Positions 21,865 through 32,539 of a DNA stretch of 64,000 bases are shown here, piece by piece. A model generated the notes under the pieces. It ran no database searches and had not been told where the DNA came from. It saw nothing but the letters and a program-made list of their open reading frames with translations. The stretch comes from Ceriagrion tenellum. Lineage: Eukaryota > Arthropoda > Insecta > Odonata > Coenagrionidae. Every line of letters begins with the position of its first letter. Within the stretch, counting starts at the first letter, position 1. The stretch is taken from positions 119,929,117 to 119,993,116 of the forward strand of contig OY720639.1 in the NCBI GenBank assembly GCA_963169105.1, in the 5' to 3' direction. Position numbers and translations under genes: made by a program.

Positions 21865-21963
21865 TAAGCGACCACCGTCGGTTCCGCTGAAAAATGGTCG
21901 TTGAGAAGAAAAATGGTCGTCGCTTGATAGGAATGGTCGTTAAGAGGGGTTTCTCTGCAAGAT
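21865..21963 (-). mobile_element. pogo/Tigger-type terminal repeat, reverse orientation
   Basis: Reverse complement starts cagagaaacccctcttaacg and contains several aatggtcgtt blocks shared with 19333-19420. Confidence 0.5.
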
Positions 21964-22009
21964 GGTTCCTATGAAATATTAAGACAATATGCCGAATACA
22001 TACACATGT

Positions 22010-22160
22010 ATTAATTTTTGATTTTAGCTCGATTTTCGAAATTCCGCGCCGTAAATCCAAGTCGTAACAATGCTTTCATTGAGGCCAAAATTTTTAAAAT
22101 ACAATTCATGCATCAATTATATTACAATAACCATGGCCATTTCCAACGTATAAATAGATT
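22010..22160 (-). repeat. Repeat family N, reverse copy
   Basis: cgaaattccgcgccgtaaat and ccatggccatttccaacgta are shared with 13940-14880 (reversed) and 52960-53150. The following 22160-22280 also matches, reversed, the 14400-14470 segment (gtgtggt.caag). Confidence 0.55.
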
Positions 22161-22283
22161 TACTTAGTTTAAGTGTGGTACAAGAATTTTTTTCGACTCA
22201 CTGGAAAGATTATAAAAATGTGCACCCAACGACTCACGATTCGGTGTCCAACCTCCATCAGTCCCGTATTCATCATGTCCAGT

Positions 22284-22850
22284 TAAGGCAGTTTGAGCGA
22301 GATAGTTCCATAGTCATAATAGACAACATATTCGGAATATACATATTCATTTCTACAACTATGGGCCACATTAAATATTGCATTATTAATGGTGCAATAA
22401 TATATTTTTATATGACAAATTCTAAGTCATTACATGAAAATATCTAACTAAGTATTTACTTTATTCATACCTATTTTTCGCGCGGTACGTATAAAACTCC
22501 TTCAAAACATAAGGTTTTATTTGAAACCGAAGAAATCATTGACGTGACAATATGATTAATTTTCAAAAATAATTGAGGAAACATAAAACCTATACCGTGT
22601 TAATTTTTTGATGAGATATAGGCGTTAGAAATTCCTCATTTTTTTAAAATAAGGTCCTTATGGAGTGCAGACACGTAGCATTTCCCATAAAAAAGGGCTG
22701 GTATTTTTCGACAAATATCTCGGAAAGTAGTTCAGATCCGGGGCTGATATTTTGGTATTATTGGGAGGGTGAGATAATTTTCTTTAAAATGAGACCAAAT
22801 GCAACAATTTCTAGGTTAAATGATATTTCACTCAAACTACATCAAGGTAG
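22284..22850 (+). mobile_element. M1 element copy e
   Basis: Left ttaaggcagtttgagcgaga, right cactcaaactacatcaagg. Internal blocks are conserved. It is followed immediately by another, more diverged M1 copy. Confidence 0.75.
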
Positions 22851-23393
22851 CATGAACACAATTTTTACCAAGCCATAAAAGAGATCGTATTCGAATTTCA
22901 ACGTTTTTAAATATTGGCAGCTATAAGAAGTAAGAAGTACGCAATTTTATATTAATGGACCAAATATGATGCCTGGTATAATTTTACTAAAATACATGGA
23001 TAAGTCTTTAATTTGACTCATATTTTCACGCCATACGGGGAAACAACCCTCACATCGGAAGGTTTAGTTTGCGATTCTTTAAAAAAAAATCACTGTGGCA
23101 AGTAACTGATTTTTTTCGTACAAATAGTTGAAAAAACATGCATCAAACAAACCGTAAAATTGCAGATGAGTTGTAGGCGTCAGAGGCTCTTCACTATTTA
23201 AATGATGCCTCTCTGTAGTGCATACCCGTACCATTTGAAATTTTAAGATGGCTGGTACTTTTTGGTAAATATCACGAAGAGTACCGCGGTAAGAGACAGA
23301 TATTTCGGCATCTTTGGGCAGTTGGGATTGTTTTTAATGAAGCCAAATTTATGAAATTCTAAGAGAAATTATATTCCGCTCAAACAAGAACAA
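22851..23393 (+). mobile_element. M1 element copy f, old and diverged
   Basis: Recognised by the order of blocks: agagatcgtattcgaatt, tttgactcat.ttttc.cgcc, caaatagttgaaaaaacat, gtaccattt, ggtaaatatc and ccgctcaaac at the end. Internal divergence is high. Confidence 0.6.
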
Positions 23394-23518
23394 ATGTAGA
23401 AAGAGAAAGGATATTTTGCGTTGATTACGATTATACTTTCAGGTCCCTGATTAATAACATCAGGTTAACATTGCAAGAATCATGTGCTATAGTTGACAAT
23501 GAGGGAATTATAGACCTT

Positions 23519-24480
23519 AATAAAGGTGGTTTGAGAGAAATTTTCTCCTTGTCATGATAGAGACGATATTCTGTTTTCATTCTCTAATTTTAGCAGATGT
23601 ACACAGCAAGATACATTATTTTGATACTAATGGCGCAAAAGTATGTTTAAATGTGGCTGTAATTCACAGTAATAAAGTAAATGTATCTATTGAAACCTTT
23701 GACTTGACTCATTTTTTTTCGCGCCTAACGGAAAAAACGCCTGCATATCCGAAGATTTTTTTTGGCAATTCTGTTGAAATTTGTACAATGATTATAAGGT
23801 TTACATTAAACTAGTTTAGAAAACACATGGACTGCGCACTATTCAATTTATGACGAGATCTAGGCGCTAAGAGCGAACATATAGTGTCTCACTACTTTTA
23901 GATGGATTAAGGTGGGAGCCCCTAGAGACTCGGAGGCTACACGCTAGGCTTACGTTGCTTGAGAAATTCATAACTGGAGTGTTTCAGAACGATACAGGGA
24001 ATATTATCATGACGCCTCATTATATCCCTAGGTCTGACAGAGGCGATGAAATAAGTGAGATACACTGCCGAACAGAGAGGTACAAAAACTCGTTCTTTCC
24101 GCGCACAATTAGCGACCACAATAAGGACTGAGCTTCAATAAATACACTCGCCATCATACACGTCGCCATTTACCACCCAAACCATACACATTTACACGGC
24201 TGGTGACCTAACAGCCCCTGCCACACGCCCATGCGGCGACTCACAGGATAGTATGTAGATGTAGAAACTCCTTATGTTTTAAATTAAGTCTCTCTTCGAT
24301 GCGGTACTTGCACTATTTCCGACGTATAATGGCTTCAATATTTAGGCAAATACCTCAAAAAATAGTGCGATAAATGGCTGATACTTTGCTATCTTAGGAA
24401 AGGCGAGATATTTTTCTTATCGTTAAGAAATTCATTGTCCTAAGAGTGAAATAACAGCTCGTTCAAACTACATTAATAAG
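23519..24480 (+). mobile_element. M1 element copy g, split by a LINE
   Basis: The left part 23519-23895 starts taaaggtggtttgagagaaa; the right part 24267-24480 resumes at the gaaactcctta.ttttaaa / gtctctct block and ends cgttcaaactacattaa. The 23900-24266 LINE-H end lies between them, so the LINE inserted after M1. Confidence 0.7.
23900..24266 (+). mobile_element. LINE-H 3' end inserted in M1 copy g
   Basis: Starts ggattaaggtgggagccc (the RWEP..ETRR block), continues with the RTDRYKNSFFPRTI-type C-terminus and ends with the hairpin at 24208-24246 and gtatgtagatgtag. 5' truncated. Confidence 0.8.
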
Positions 24481-25660
24481 TGGAGAACTCCATTGTTTAA
24501 TGGTTCGGTACTTGCGCCAGGTGCAAAATGATTCGTTAGTCACGAAATGAAACAGCCTAAAATAAACAATTGCAGATCAAACGGTACAGCCGATGCATAG
24601 AGCAAATAGAAGACCGTTTTTGATGCCCGCATTAAGACCACCCCTTTACAATCCTCAAAATGAACCGGTGGACTATGCATCTCTCAAAACGGAATGAGTA
24701 CAATAAGTGCTGCCAATGCCAATACGTTTTTTTCTTCACCTAAATCGATATATCAGTGGGTATATTAACATATCTCGACCAAAAGAATAATGTTCAACAT
24801 TTACCAACGCTGACACTAAATAAAATTAATTACAATTATACAACTCACGGTCACAATCCTGCACAGGCTTAGCTGGTGATATACGCATTTACACTCGACC
24901 AATCTCTAAACGGTTAATTTTCTTCTTTACCGGAGCTTGATTTAGACACTTACCTGAAAAGAAAGGAAAATGAGATTCGTTAAAATTACATTAACCAGGT
25001 GAGAGATATGGCATCGCGGACACTTTCAAATTATGCCATGTTCATCACAAACATGTGCATATGAAACATTAACAGAACGGAGAAATGAAAATATATGATG
25101 AAAGTCGAAAGATAATGAATATGATCACATTAAAGAGAACACATATAAATAATTACATTAAAAAATAGTATTTACACATACAGTTTATTTTTAGAAATGG
25201 AGAAACGAACAAATTCCAAAATAGTGGGAATACAGTAAACAGAGATGATATAGAGATGATAACAGTAAAACATTGTATCGCGAATTACTAAACTGTGGTG
25301 CGGTTGGTCTACCTTAAAAGTATCGCCATATAACGCCAAAACAACAGCTAGATAGGAAAACTCAAAATAAAATATCTTATGCTACTCAATTTACTGGTGA
25401 AATCCACAGCGTGGATGTGGACAATTCCACAATTCAACGCAACATCTCAAGCTTTCTATTAGTGGTCAAGATACAAAACATATACCAGCTTGTAATTAAT
25501 GCACGTGGGTAGCTCAAAGTGTCACGGGTATTACAAGCCACACAAAGAACCCATTCATAAGTGAGCATTAAGGCCCAAGCCAACAAGTCCAATCGACCTC
25601 ACCATGTTTCACTCATCCGACAGGGAATCACAGAGAAATCGGAAATTTCGCCACGACAAA
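24481..25660. other. Unassigned AT-rich spacer
   Basis: No coding signal, inverted repeat or known family seen in this 1.2 kb. Confidence 0.4.
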
Positions 25661-25930
25661 GTCAACAGAGAACATTATCACGACGCCTCACTACATTTCC
25701 AGGTCTGACAGAAGCGATGAAATAAGAGAGATACTCTGCTGAACAGATAGGTAAAAATACTCGTTCTCTCCGCACACAATAAGCGACCACAATAAAAACT
25801 GATCTCCAATAAACAAACTCCCATAATACACGTCACCTTTTCTCCTCCCTTGCATCTTTACACGGCTGGTGTCCTAATATCACCTACCACACGCCCATGC
25901 GGCGGCTCGAGGGGTAGCATGTAGATGTAA
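25661..25930 (+). mobile_element. LINE-H 3' end
   Basis: Short truncated copy: tcacgacgcctcactac, gacagaagcgatgaaataag, then the hairpin (cctaccacacgcccatgcgg) and gcatgtagatgtaa. Confidence 0.8.
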
Positions 25931-26577
25931 ACAATGTCGAGCCGTCGTAGAGACTATATCCTATATTCGCGAAATAGCCTTTCGAGTATTTCACGAAGCA
26001 GGAATCAAAGTTTCCAACAATAAGGGTATATAAAGCTCGAATATCATCCGTGAGTAAGAGATGTATGGCAAATACCCCTTGAAGCATAAATGTGTTACTT
26101 AATACCAAAGATTCTTCTCGATTTTACCATATATTACACCGGGAATGCGGAATATTATTTATTTAAATCCATAAAAAAATACACGTAAGGAGAATCCATA
26201 TCATAGAAGCAAAGGCATGATGATTTATAGCAACCTGTCGATTGAAAACATCGTAAAAAAATGCCAATTTGGTGCGTAAGCGCTGGAGGAAAATCGGGGT
26301 TAACAAATATGGCGGATCGGCCACGCCCACGTCACAGCTTCTAGCATCACCACGTCACAACAGCGAGCGCCTTCTCAATTTTCCCCAATGGTGGGGAGGT
26401 ATGAACAATGCTTGTGATCCAAACAACGATGGATTTAAATGCGATGATATTGTTCGCAATTTGTCGGTTAAATCAATCAAAATAATTCAACAGCTATAGG
26501 GCGGTAGAAAGTGGATGCTAATTACAGATAGAGCATTTTTATGCGGGCAAAGAAGCAGATAGAGCGATATGATTTCT
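25931..26577. other. Unassigned spacer
   Basis: Nothing recognised. Confidence 0.4.
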
Positions 26578-26578
26578 T

Positions 26579-26738
26579 AGTATGTTCCACACTTGAAAGT
26601 TTATTTCCGACCTAGGTTTCGACTGCACAGCCATCATTATTAAGGTGGTATATCATTATCAAGGTGATGTACCTCGATAATTATTGCTGTGCAGTCGAAA
26701 CCTAGGTCGGAAATTAACTTTTGAGCGTGGAACATACT
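26579..26738. mobile_element. Foldback element E3
   Basis: Inverted repeat from agtatgttccac to gtggaacatact, 160 bp in all, arms about 65 bp. Each arm contains cctaggtttcgactgcacag; on the complementary strand this reads TGATGG, 10 nt, GAAACC. Not coding. Confidence 0.75.
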
Positions 26739-26970
26739 ACGAACGTTGTTCGTCATGTCAGCGAAAATTTTTCACAAAGTTACGCCTTCAACTACTAATT
26801 TTAATCCAAATAAGGTCTGCGAGCAAGGAAATCCTGGTTATCATAGGCGAACACCAGCATACTCCCCGGTGTGGAGCCAATACGCAAGGAAAGGACTCTT
26901 TCCACTAAAATTGGTCTCGTACGCAACTGCCACCATGTTTCGTTACAACTATATTGGTACCGTATTGTTA
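26739..26970. other. Unassigned spacer
   Basis: Nothing recognised. Confidence 0.35.
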
Positions 26971-26974
26971 CTTC

Positions 26975-27485
26975 AAGGGTGCGATTCTATTTCTTTATAA
27001 CGTCACGGCGCCACGGGCATACGATAAAATAGTCAGAGGCTCCGTGACAAGGCAATTATTTTTTTTCGAATCTCGCGCCATTTTAGCGTACGCAACGCTA
27101 ATTTACCGTATTGTCGCAATGGTCGTAACGTCAGAAGAAACAGACTCGCGCGCGGCGCTTCGCTAACGCTAGCAAAGGCTATTATGTCACCGCGCTATGA
27201 TAGCGTATGTAGAAACAGAATTCCACCCCTGGGGGGATATTCTGTTTCTACATACGCTATCATAACGCGGTGATATAATAGCGTTTGCTGTCGCTAGCGA
27301 GGCGCCGCGCGCGATTCTGTTTCTTCCGACGTCACGACCATTGCAACAATACGACAAAAAGGCGACGCAAAAGCTAAAATGGCGCGAAATCCGAAAAACA
27401 GATTTCCATTGTGGTGGTGCCACTCTCTATTTTACCGTATGGTCGCGGCGCTATGGCGTTATGAAGAAATAGAATCGCACCCCTG
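26975..27485. mobile_element. Two MITEs in inverted, head-to-head arrangement
   Basis: The halves 26975-27230 and 27231-27485 are reverse complements of each other. Each half starts or ends with agggtgcgattctatttctt at the outer side and gtagaaacagaatt.cacccc at the inner side; these are inverted repeats of one another. The simplest reading is two copies of one ~255 bp MITE fused in opposite orientation. The segment is GC-richer than its flanks (gcgcgcggcgc). Confidence 0.7.
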
Positions 27486-28260
27486 GTCACTTCTTCTAAC
27501 GCTATACGCTAGGATGCACACTTCTCGGATTAACAGAGCGGAAGGATATCAGCCGTTCATTTCACCTGATTGGAAATTCGGTTGTGTTCGCCCCTTGGCC
27601 CGAGCGAGCACAAAGCGTCCCGAAAGTTCCATCGCATAAGGATCCGAGGCCGTCAACCCAATTCAAAAGCGAGGTCGCTCGGCGGTGTTTATTAGTCGGG
27701 GAGGGCACCGCGGGCGAGAGTCAAAACTGCCGTTCGGCTGAAACACCATGGGTAGGGAGATCTGATCGGTCGAAATAAAAGTCGCACATAAAACTCGGGC
27801 GTAATTAACTCTTTTAAAATCTTTAAATATAACTCACGATCGATGATGCAATCCACTGGAATATAATCCGCTGCTTACAAATCTTCGAAAATGAAGATCG
27901 AATAAGTGGCCGCAGGGGCCTACCAAAATAGTAAGTCACTCTTTCTGGAATAAAATTTCCAGACCTTTTTCAGATATTGTTATTCTTTAAATGATTTAGA
28001 AAAAGTGCTTCAGGTCCAGTTATCATTTCGCTCGATCAGCGGATGCCAATCCGGCTGCTGTCTCAGGAAAAATTAAGCCAAGCTCAAACAAGACGAAATT
28101 TGCACAGTTCAACGTGAGCCATACTCGAATGCCAAGGTATTTAACGTAAACTTAAATAACGAAGTTATCGCAACGTTTCCTACATTGAGCAGTGATCAGT
28201 GGTCAAATCCTGACCGCATGTGATCATTCTTGTGCAACGTAAATATTTGAGAATTTTTTT
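27486..28260. other. Unassigned spacer
   Basis: No gene or known family supported; short frames at 27379-27778 have no recognisable domain. Confidence 0.4.
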
Positions 28261-28650
28261 GACTAACTTAGCAAAGAGCCACCTTATATATGAAGCGTTC
28301 GAGATAGTTTCGATCATGTAACTAAGGAGTCACGAAGTACAATGTAAAATAGGAATGGGTAGTGTAGAGTTAGATTTGACTCACAGAGTCAGGCAAAAGC
28401 CACCTTAAGTTTGAAGTGTTCGAGATAATTTCGATCATTTAACTAAGGAGTCACGAGGTACAATGCCGAAATAGAAATAGGGAATTCGGTATTGGATTGG
28501 ACTCATATAGTCAGGCAAAAACCAACATAAATGTGAAGCGTTCGAGATAACTTCGATAATGTAACTAAGGAGTCACGAGGTGCAACGACGAAATATAAAC
28601 GGGTGATTAGTCGTTTGTTTTGACTCACTTAGTCGGATCAGAGCCGTTGT
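28261..28650 (+). repeat. 121 bp tandem repeat, three units plus a partial
   Basis: gttcgagata occurs at 28297, 28418 and 28540 (periods 121 and 122). Each unit holds GTAACTAAGGAGTCACG (one with TTAACT) preceded by gttcgagata.tttcgat and followed by a gactca..tagtc block. Confidence 0.9.
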
Positions 28651-29327
28651 ATTACTGTATATGAGGTGTCGTTCGCCTGCTCAAACGGCCAACCAATTGA
28701 TGACAAACACCAGAAAAAAAACTCGCGAAGGAGGAAAAACGCGGTGGGTGGATTCGGGGAAGGAGAATGACATACGCGACGATTGATCAGCGTTGGCACA
28801 GCATGGTGGCTATGGCGACGGTGGAGGGAGGGGAAGGGGAAGTGTTTTGGGCGCTGGGCGGGTGGAGGAATAGAGGGGAGGGAGGGAGATGTGGTAGGGG
28901 AAGGTTATGCGGTAAGAGAGGAAACTATAATGGAGCGGTTGGTTTTTTGCAACGGTGTCAAGGTCCCCATTGGGCTGGGAGGGGATGGGGTAGTGGAGGC
29001 TGGGCGTCCTTCCCCGTTCTTTCCCCGATCGCACGCAAAGCCTTCTTCGAAGTCGAATAAAGTCAGTCAGTCACCTCGAACTGCTCTCTTGAGTCACGTC
29101 CGCTAACCTTTCCTAACCCCCCACACCGCTGCGCTGCCTTCTCCGCGTCACGCTCCTCCACTCATCCGGCACGCGACTACAGCTACTGCTTAAGTTCCCG
29201 GCCCCGTGTAGGGGACGATTTCGGGGCTCGGGATAAGAAACTTTGACAATCCTGCGAAACTGGGGAGGAAGGTTAATTTACGGTAAGGAAAGCCGAGTCA
29301 TAATGCCTTTCCTTTTCATGCCGACAC
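28651..29327. other. GC-rich unassigned block
   Basis: Purine-rich and G-rich on the plus strand from 28740 to 29010, so long open frames arise in two frames. Neither shows a domain. This could be a CpG-type promoter region, but no TSS signal or adjoining exon is visible. Confidence 0.35.
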
Positions 29328-29332
29328 ACGAG

Positions 29333-29483
29333 CAAGGCTATTTTAATTTCAATGCTTGAATTATTGAATCAGGTTCTTCTAACTCAATTTCGGTATGGAT
29401 GTTGTCTCCGGAGGATTCTTGGTAACTTCTGGAGGCGATGGGAGATGCGATTTCTAGCTTTTCTGCTTCTCTAATGGACACTT
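29333..29483 (-). repeat. Duplicated coding-like segment, copy 1
   Basis: About 150 bp that recurs at 30026-30173. The minus strand of both encodes SIREAEKLEIASPIASRSYQ and then ESS..NIHT.IELE, ending PDSIIQAL.L. and a conserved TAG. The copies differ by about nine substitutions and one 3 bp in-frame gap; I count one silent and eight replacement changes. Upstream sequences differ. The protein is not recognised; a mobile-element ORF end or a duplicated exon are both possible. Confidence 0.5.
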
Positions 29484-29639
29484 CTCGACACGGGGATGAC
29501 TCGTCAATATATGTGGTCCCGTTTCGACTCATCTCAGTGTGAGGCCACAAGACACCATAAAAGTTTTACTCCTCTCCTGTCACCTCAAGAGACACCTCCT
29601 CAAACCTATTCAAAGTCCCTCATTTTTTAAGGGTGGTGT

Positions 29640-29700
29640 CTTAACACCACCAGTCAGACGCCCAAAGGGCGCCTCGCATGGGGGTACGTAAAGGTGGACA
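29640..29700 (+). mobile_element. LINE-H-type 3' terminal hairpin, isolated
   Basis: acaccaccagtcagacgccc and aaagggcgcctcgcat form the family-type terminal stem (CGCCC/GGGCG). The following tail is decayed. Confidence 0.5.
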
Positions 29701-29867
29701 GAACAACACCGTTACTACAAAATATAAACGTTAGCGACTGAAACCACAAAAGAGGGAATAGAGCGATAAATGCTTAGCCCTCGATGCCTCTCACGCTTTG
29801 GAGAGGCGACGCTGATGCATCATTCACACGAAAGTCGGGACACGAAACGGCTGAAGCGATTTATTCA

Positions 29868-29889
29868 CGATCGATCGATCGATCGATCA
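29868..29889 (+). repeat. GATC microsatellite
   Basis: Five consecutive cgat units within cacgatcgatcgatcgatc. Confidence 0.95.
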
Positions 29890-30025
29890 AATTCACTGAA
29901 TTACTGGGGCAGGGGGAGGCAACCTGGCTCTCAATAAAAACGCTCTTTCTCACCTTTGCATGTAAGGATGGACGGATTGACCCTTTTAGACGACCACAGA
30001 CGACTACGGCGACTTGATACGCACG

Positions 30026-30173
30026 CAAGGCTATTCTAATTGCAATGCTTGAATTATTGAATCAGGTTCTAACTCAATGTCGGTATGGATGTTGCCACGG
30101 GAGGATTCTTGGTAACTTCTGGAGGCGATGGGAGATGCGATTTCCAGCTTTTGTACTTCTCTAATGGACACTT
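30026..30173 (-). repeat. Duplicated coding-like segment, copy 2
   Basis: Partner of 29333-29483, same orientation, about 690 bp away. The minus-strand frame SIREVQKLEIASPIASRSYQ and the terminal TAG are conserved; one codon (GAA) is missing relative to copy 1. Confidence 0.5.
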
Positions 30174-30415
30174 GGGTTTGCAAACCATTGTTCACGCAAC
30201 TATGGCAACGCAAATGGAATCCTGAAGATGTCCTGAAGAAATTCCATCCAATTGTAGAGAGAATTGGCTCCGGAAATAGTACCCCACGCAGAGATAAGGT
30301 TTATCCATCACGAAACATCTAGTGCCCACGGACTGGAAAACTGTACATGTAACGAGGTGATAAGGGACAGCCATATAATTCCCTGTAGTATACACACACC
30401 GATAACCCTCACAAC

Positions 30416-30940
30416 CCTTAAGGTATTCCGAGCTAGATAGTTCCCTAGTCATAATTGAGACCGTATTCAAATTATACGTTTTAACTCTTTCCGGCACAGT
30501 GGTTGCAGATGTTAACCACCAACTTTACGAATTTTTATACTTTGAATCACAGTGGTTAGCGCTGGTAACCACGTATATCTTTGTGCGCTCAGTGACACTG
30601 CGTAATACACATATAGACGTGGTTACCACATCTAACCACTGTGACTCAAAGTATAAAAATTCGTGAAGATGGTGGTTAACATCTCTAACCACTGTGCCGG
30701 AAAGAGTTAATTTCACCAGCTGTGAGACACATCAATTAAATATTGCATTATCAATGGTGCAATAATATAGTTATATAGGACAGAAATTGGAAGTAATTAA
30801 ATGAAAATATCTAATTAAGTCTTTAACTTGACTCATTATTTTCGCGCGGAGAGTTTTAAACTCCTTCAAAACGGAAGGTTTTTTGTGATACCCAAGAAGC
30901 TACTGCGGTGACCATATGCCTAATTTTCAATTAGTCCTAG
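30416..30940 (+). mobile_element. M1 element copy h, truncated and interrupted
   Basis: Left end cttaaggtattccgagctag; blocks follow as in other copies up to ccatatgcctaattttcaa, then homology stops at about 30940. A TTAA-type MITE sits at 30485-30706. Confidence 0.75.
30481..30710. mobile_element. TTAA-type (piggyBac-like) MITE inside M1
   Basis: The element 30485-30706 starts CTCTTTCCGGCACAGTGGTT and ends in its reverse complement with a few mismatches; the arms extend over about 100 bp. TTAA is present on both sides (30481-30484, 30707-30710), while uninterrupted M1 copies have a single TTAA at this point (cgttttaatttcacc), so the empty site is known. Precise TTAA duplication is the piggyBac hallmark. 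Confidence 0.85.
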
Positions 30941-31017
30941 TGTTTTCATCAGGAAGTCCTGGCTATCTAGGTGTCTCAGTGTTGAACTTACAAATACATG
31001 TTCATAGACTGTTAACT

Positions 31018-32074
31018 TAAGGTAGTTTGAGCGAAAAATATAATAACCAAGAAATCAATGTATTTAGTCTAATTTTAAAGAAAATTATATAACCCTTCCA
31101 TTAACATCAAAAATTCAACCCCTTACCACATTACTTTCCGAGATATTTGCCAGAAAATACCAGCCCTTTTATATAGTAAATGGTACGTGTAATCACTCCA
31201 GATAGACCGTATTTGACAAATGAGGAATTTCTAACACCTAAATCTCGTCTAAAAATCAATAGTTTGTAGTTTTTATACTTTCTCGACTACTTTTGAAAAT
31301 TAATCACATTGTCGCCGCAGTTAGTTCTTCGAGATCACAATAAATCTTCCGTTTTGATGTAGTTTCACACGTACCGCGCGAAAAAAATGAATCAATCTAA
31401 AGACTCATATAGATATTTTCATTTAATTACTCAACTATTAATACTGACATGCAACTGCGTCGAATAAATAGGTTGTCTGTACCTAAGTATTTTAACCTCC
31501 ATGGCAAGAGGTCTTTGGCACATGTAGCCCCTGGGTTGTTCAACAAATTACCTATGTCAATGCATGTTATTAATAGCATATCTGTTCTTAAAAAATCACT
31601 AAAAGAGTGGCTCATAGGCTAACATTGTTAAGCTCTTAATTTTCCAAAACGCTACACAGCAAAAAAAATATTTTTTTAACTAAGGACACCTGCTGACAAG
31701 CCGCTTTGGCTTAGCAGGACCTCAACTGCACTGTTATTTTTTTTCATTATTGATAGAAAACAATTTTCTTTATGATTGCACCAAAACATTGTAAACTTGG
31801 AACCTGCTGATAATAATCAGCTTAGCAGGACCATGCTGGATAAAATCAATCATAATGACCAGAAAAAAAGAAAGTATACTTTTAACTGTGTAAGTTGAAA
31901 TATTTTTGTAACTCATATTAAAAAAAAACATTTCCCTCGTATAACACTATATAATTGCACCATTTATAATGCAATATTTAACTCATGTGTCCCACAGCTG
32001 GTGAAATTAAAACGTATAATTCGAGTATGGCCTCTATTATGACTAGGGAACTATCTCGCTAGGACTACCTTAAC
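31018..32074 (-). mobile_element. M1 element copy i, split by a LINE
   Basis: Starts cttaaggtagtttgagcgaa, runs to catttaattact at about 31430, resumes at tataattgcaccat near 31945 and ends gctaggactaccttaa at 32074. The insert 31432-31925 is a LINE 3' end. Confidence 0.75.
31432..31925 (+). pseudogene. LINE-E C-terminus and 3' end inserted in M1
   Basis: Plus strand reads RRINRLSVPKYFNLHGKRSL, then HVAPGLFNKLPMSM and LKKSLKEWLIG and stop at about 31621. This is the usual end of Jockey/CR1-type reverse transcriptases (LFN.LP ... LK..L..WL). A 3' UTR with two gcttagcaggacc blocks follows. The frame is open but 5' truncated. Confidence 0.75.
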
Positions 32075-32189
32075 GCTTAATCCTGAGAAGACATGGGGGG
32101 AAAAAAGAAGAAGAAAGTTTGGCAGCAAATTAATTGTAAAAAAAGGAAAGTCCCTAAGCTACCAAGAAGAGCAGAACTTGGTGATCAAA

Positions 32190-32450
32190 GTGGATGATGA
32201 AGATCAATAGGATGGATGGGATCAGAAACGAGCGAGTGAGCATGAGGATGCAAGAGGAGAAAGCCTTAAGGAGCACAATGAGAACGACAAGGCCCAAATG
32301 GATATGCTACCCTTCGAGAGAAAACGTAATTGCAAGCAACACACAGAATGGAGCCCACTACGAGGAAAACCGAGAGAAGGAACATGGGCACAAAGAGATG
32401 ACAAATAGACGAGCTACAAGAACATAGAAAAGTTAGACTGAGTCAGGAGA
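32190..32450 (+). pseudogene. LINE reverse transcriptase C-terminal relic
   Basis: Open frame with MDGIRNERVSMRMQEEKAL and RPKWICY, then N..NGAHYEENREKEHGHK. The order matches the RIRNEE..RR...E..L...I..R.LRW.GH region after the catalytic core of non-LTR reverse transcriptases, related to LINE-A. Only about 80 codons remain. Confidence 0.55.
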
Positions 32451-32539
32451 GAATTATATCGGATACAGTTAGCCGTATGACGGTATACATTCAACAGTAA
32501 TGAAGGTATATTACAAGAAACGAAATTTTCTTCACTACT

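Noticed and set aside
19333..21963. A single 2.6 kb pogo transposon spanning both terminal-like blocks
   Set aside because: The right end lacks a TA flank, no transposase lies between, and the interval is filled with unrelated elements; kept as two separate terminal fragments.
23937..24119. Minus-strand frame (CARKERVFVPLCSAVYLTYF) that recurs in other copies
   Set aside because: It is the antisense of the LINE-H C-terminus; the longest copy shows the true coding strand with RT motifs.
28767..29106. Two overlapping G-rich open frames of about 100 codons
   Set aside because: Base composition alone lowers stop frequency here; no domain and no splice context.
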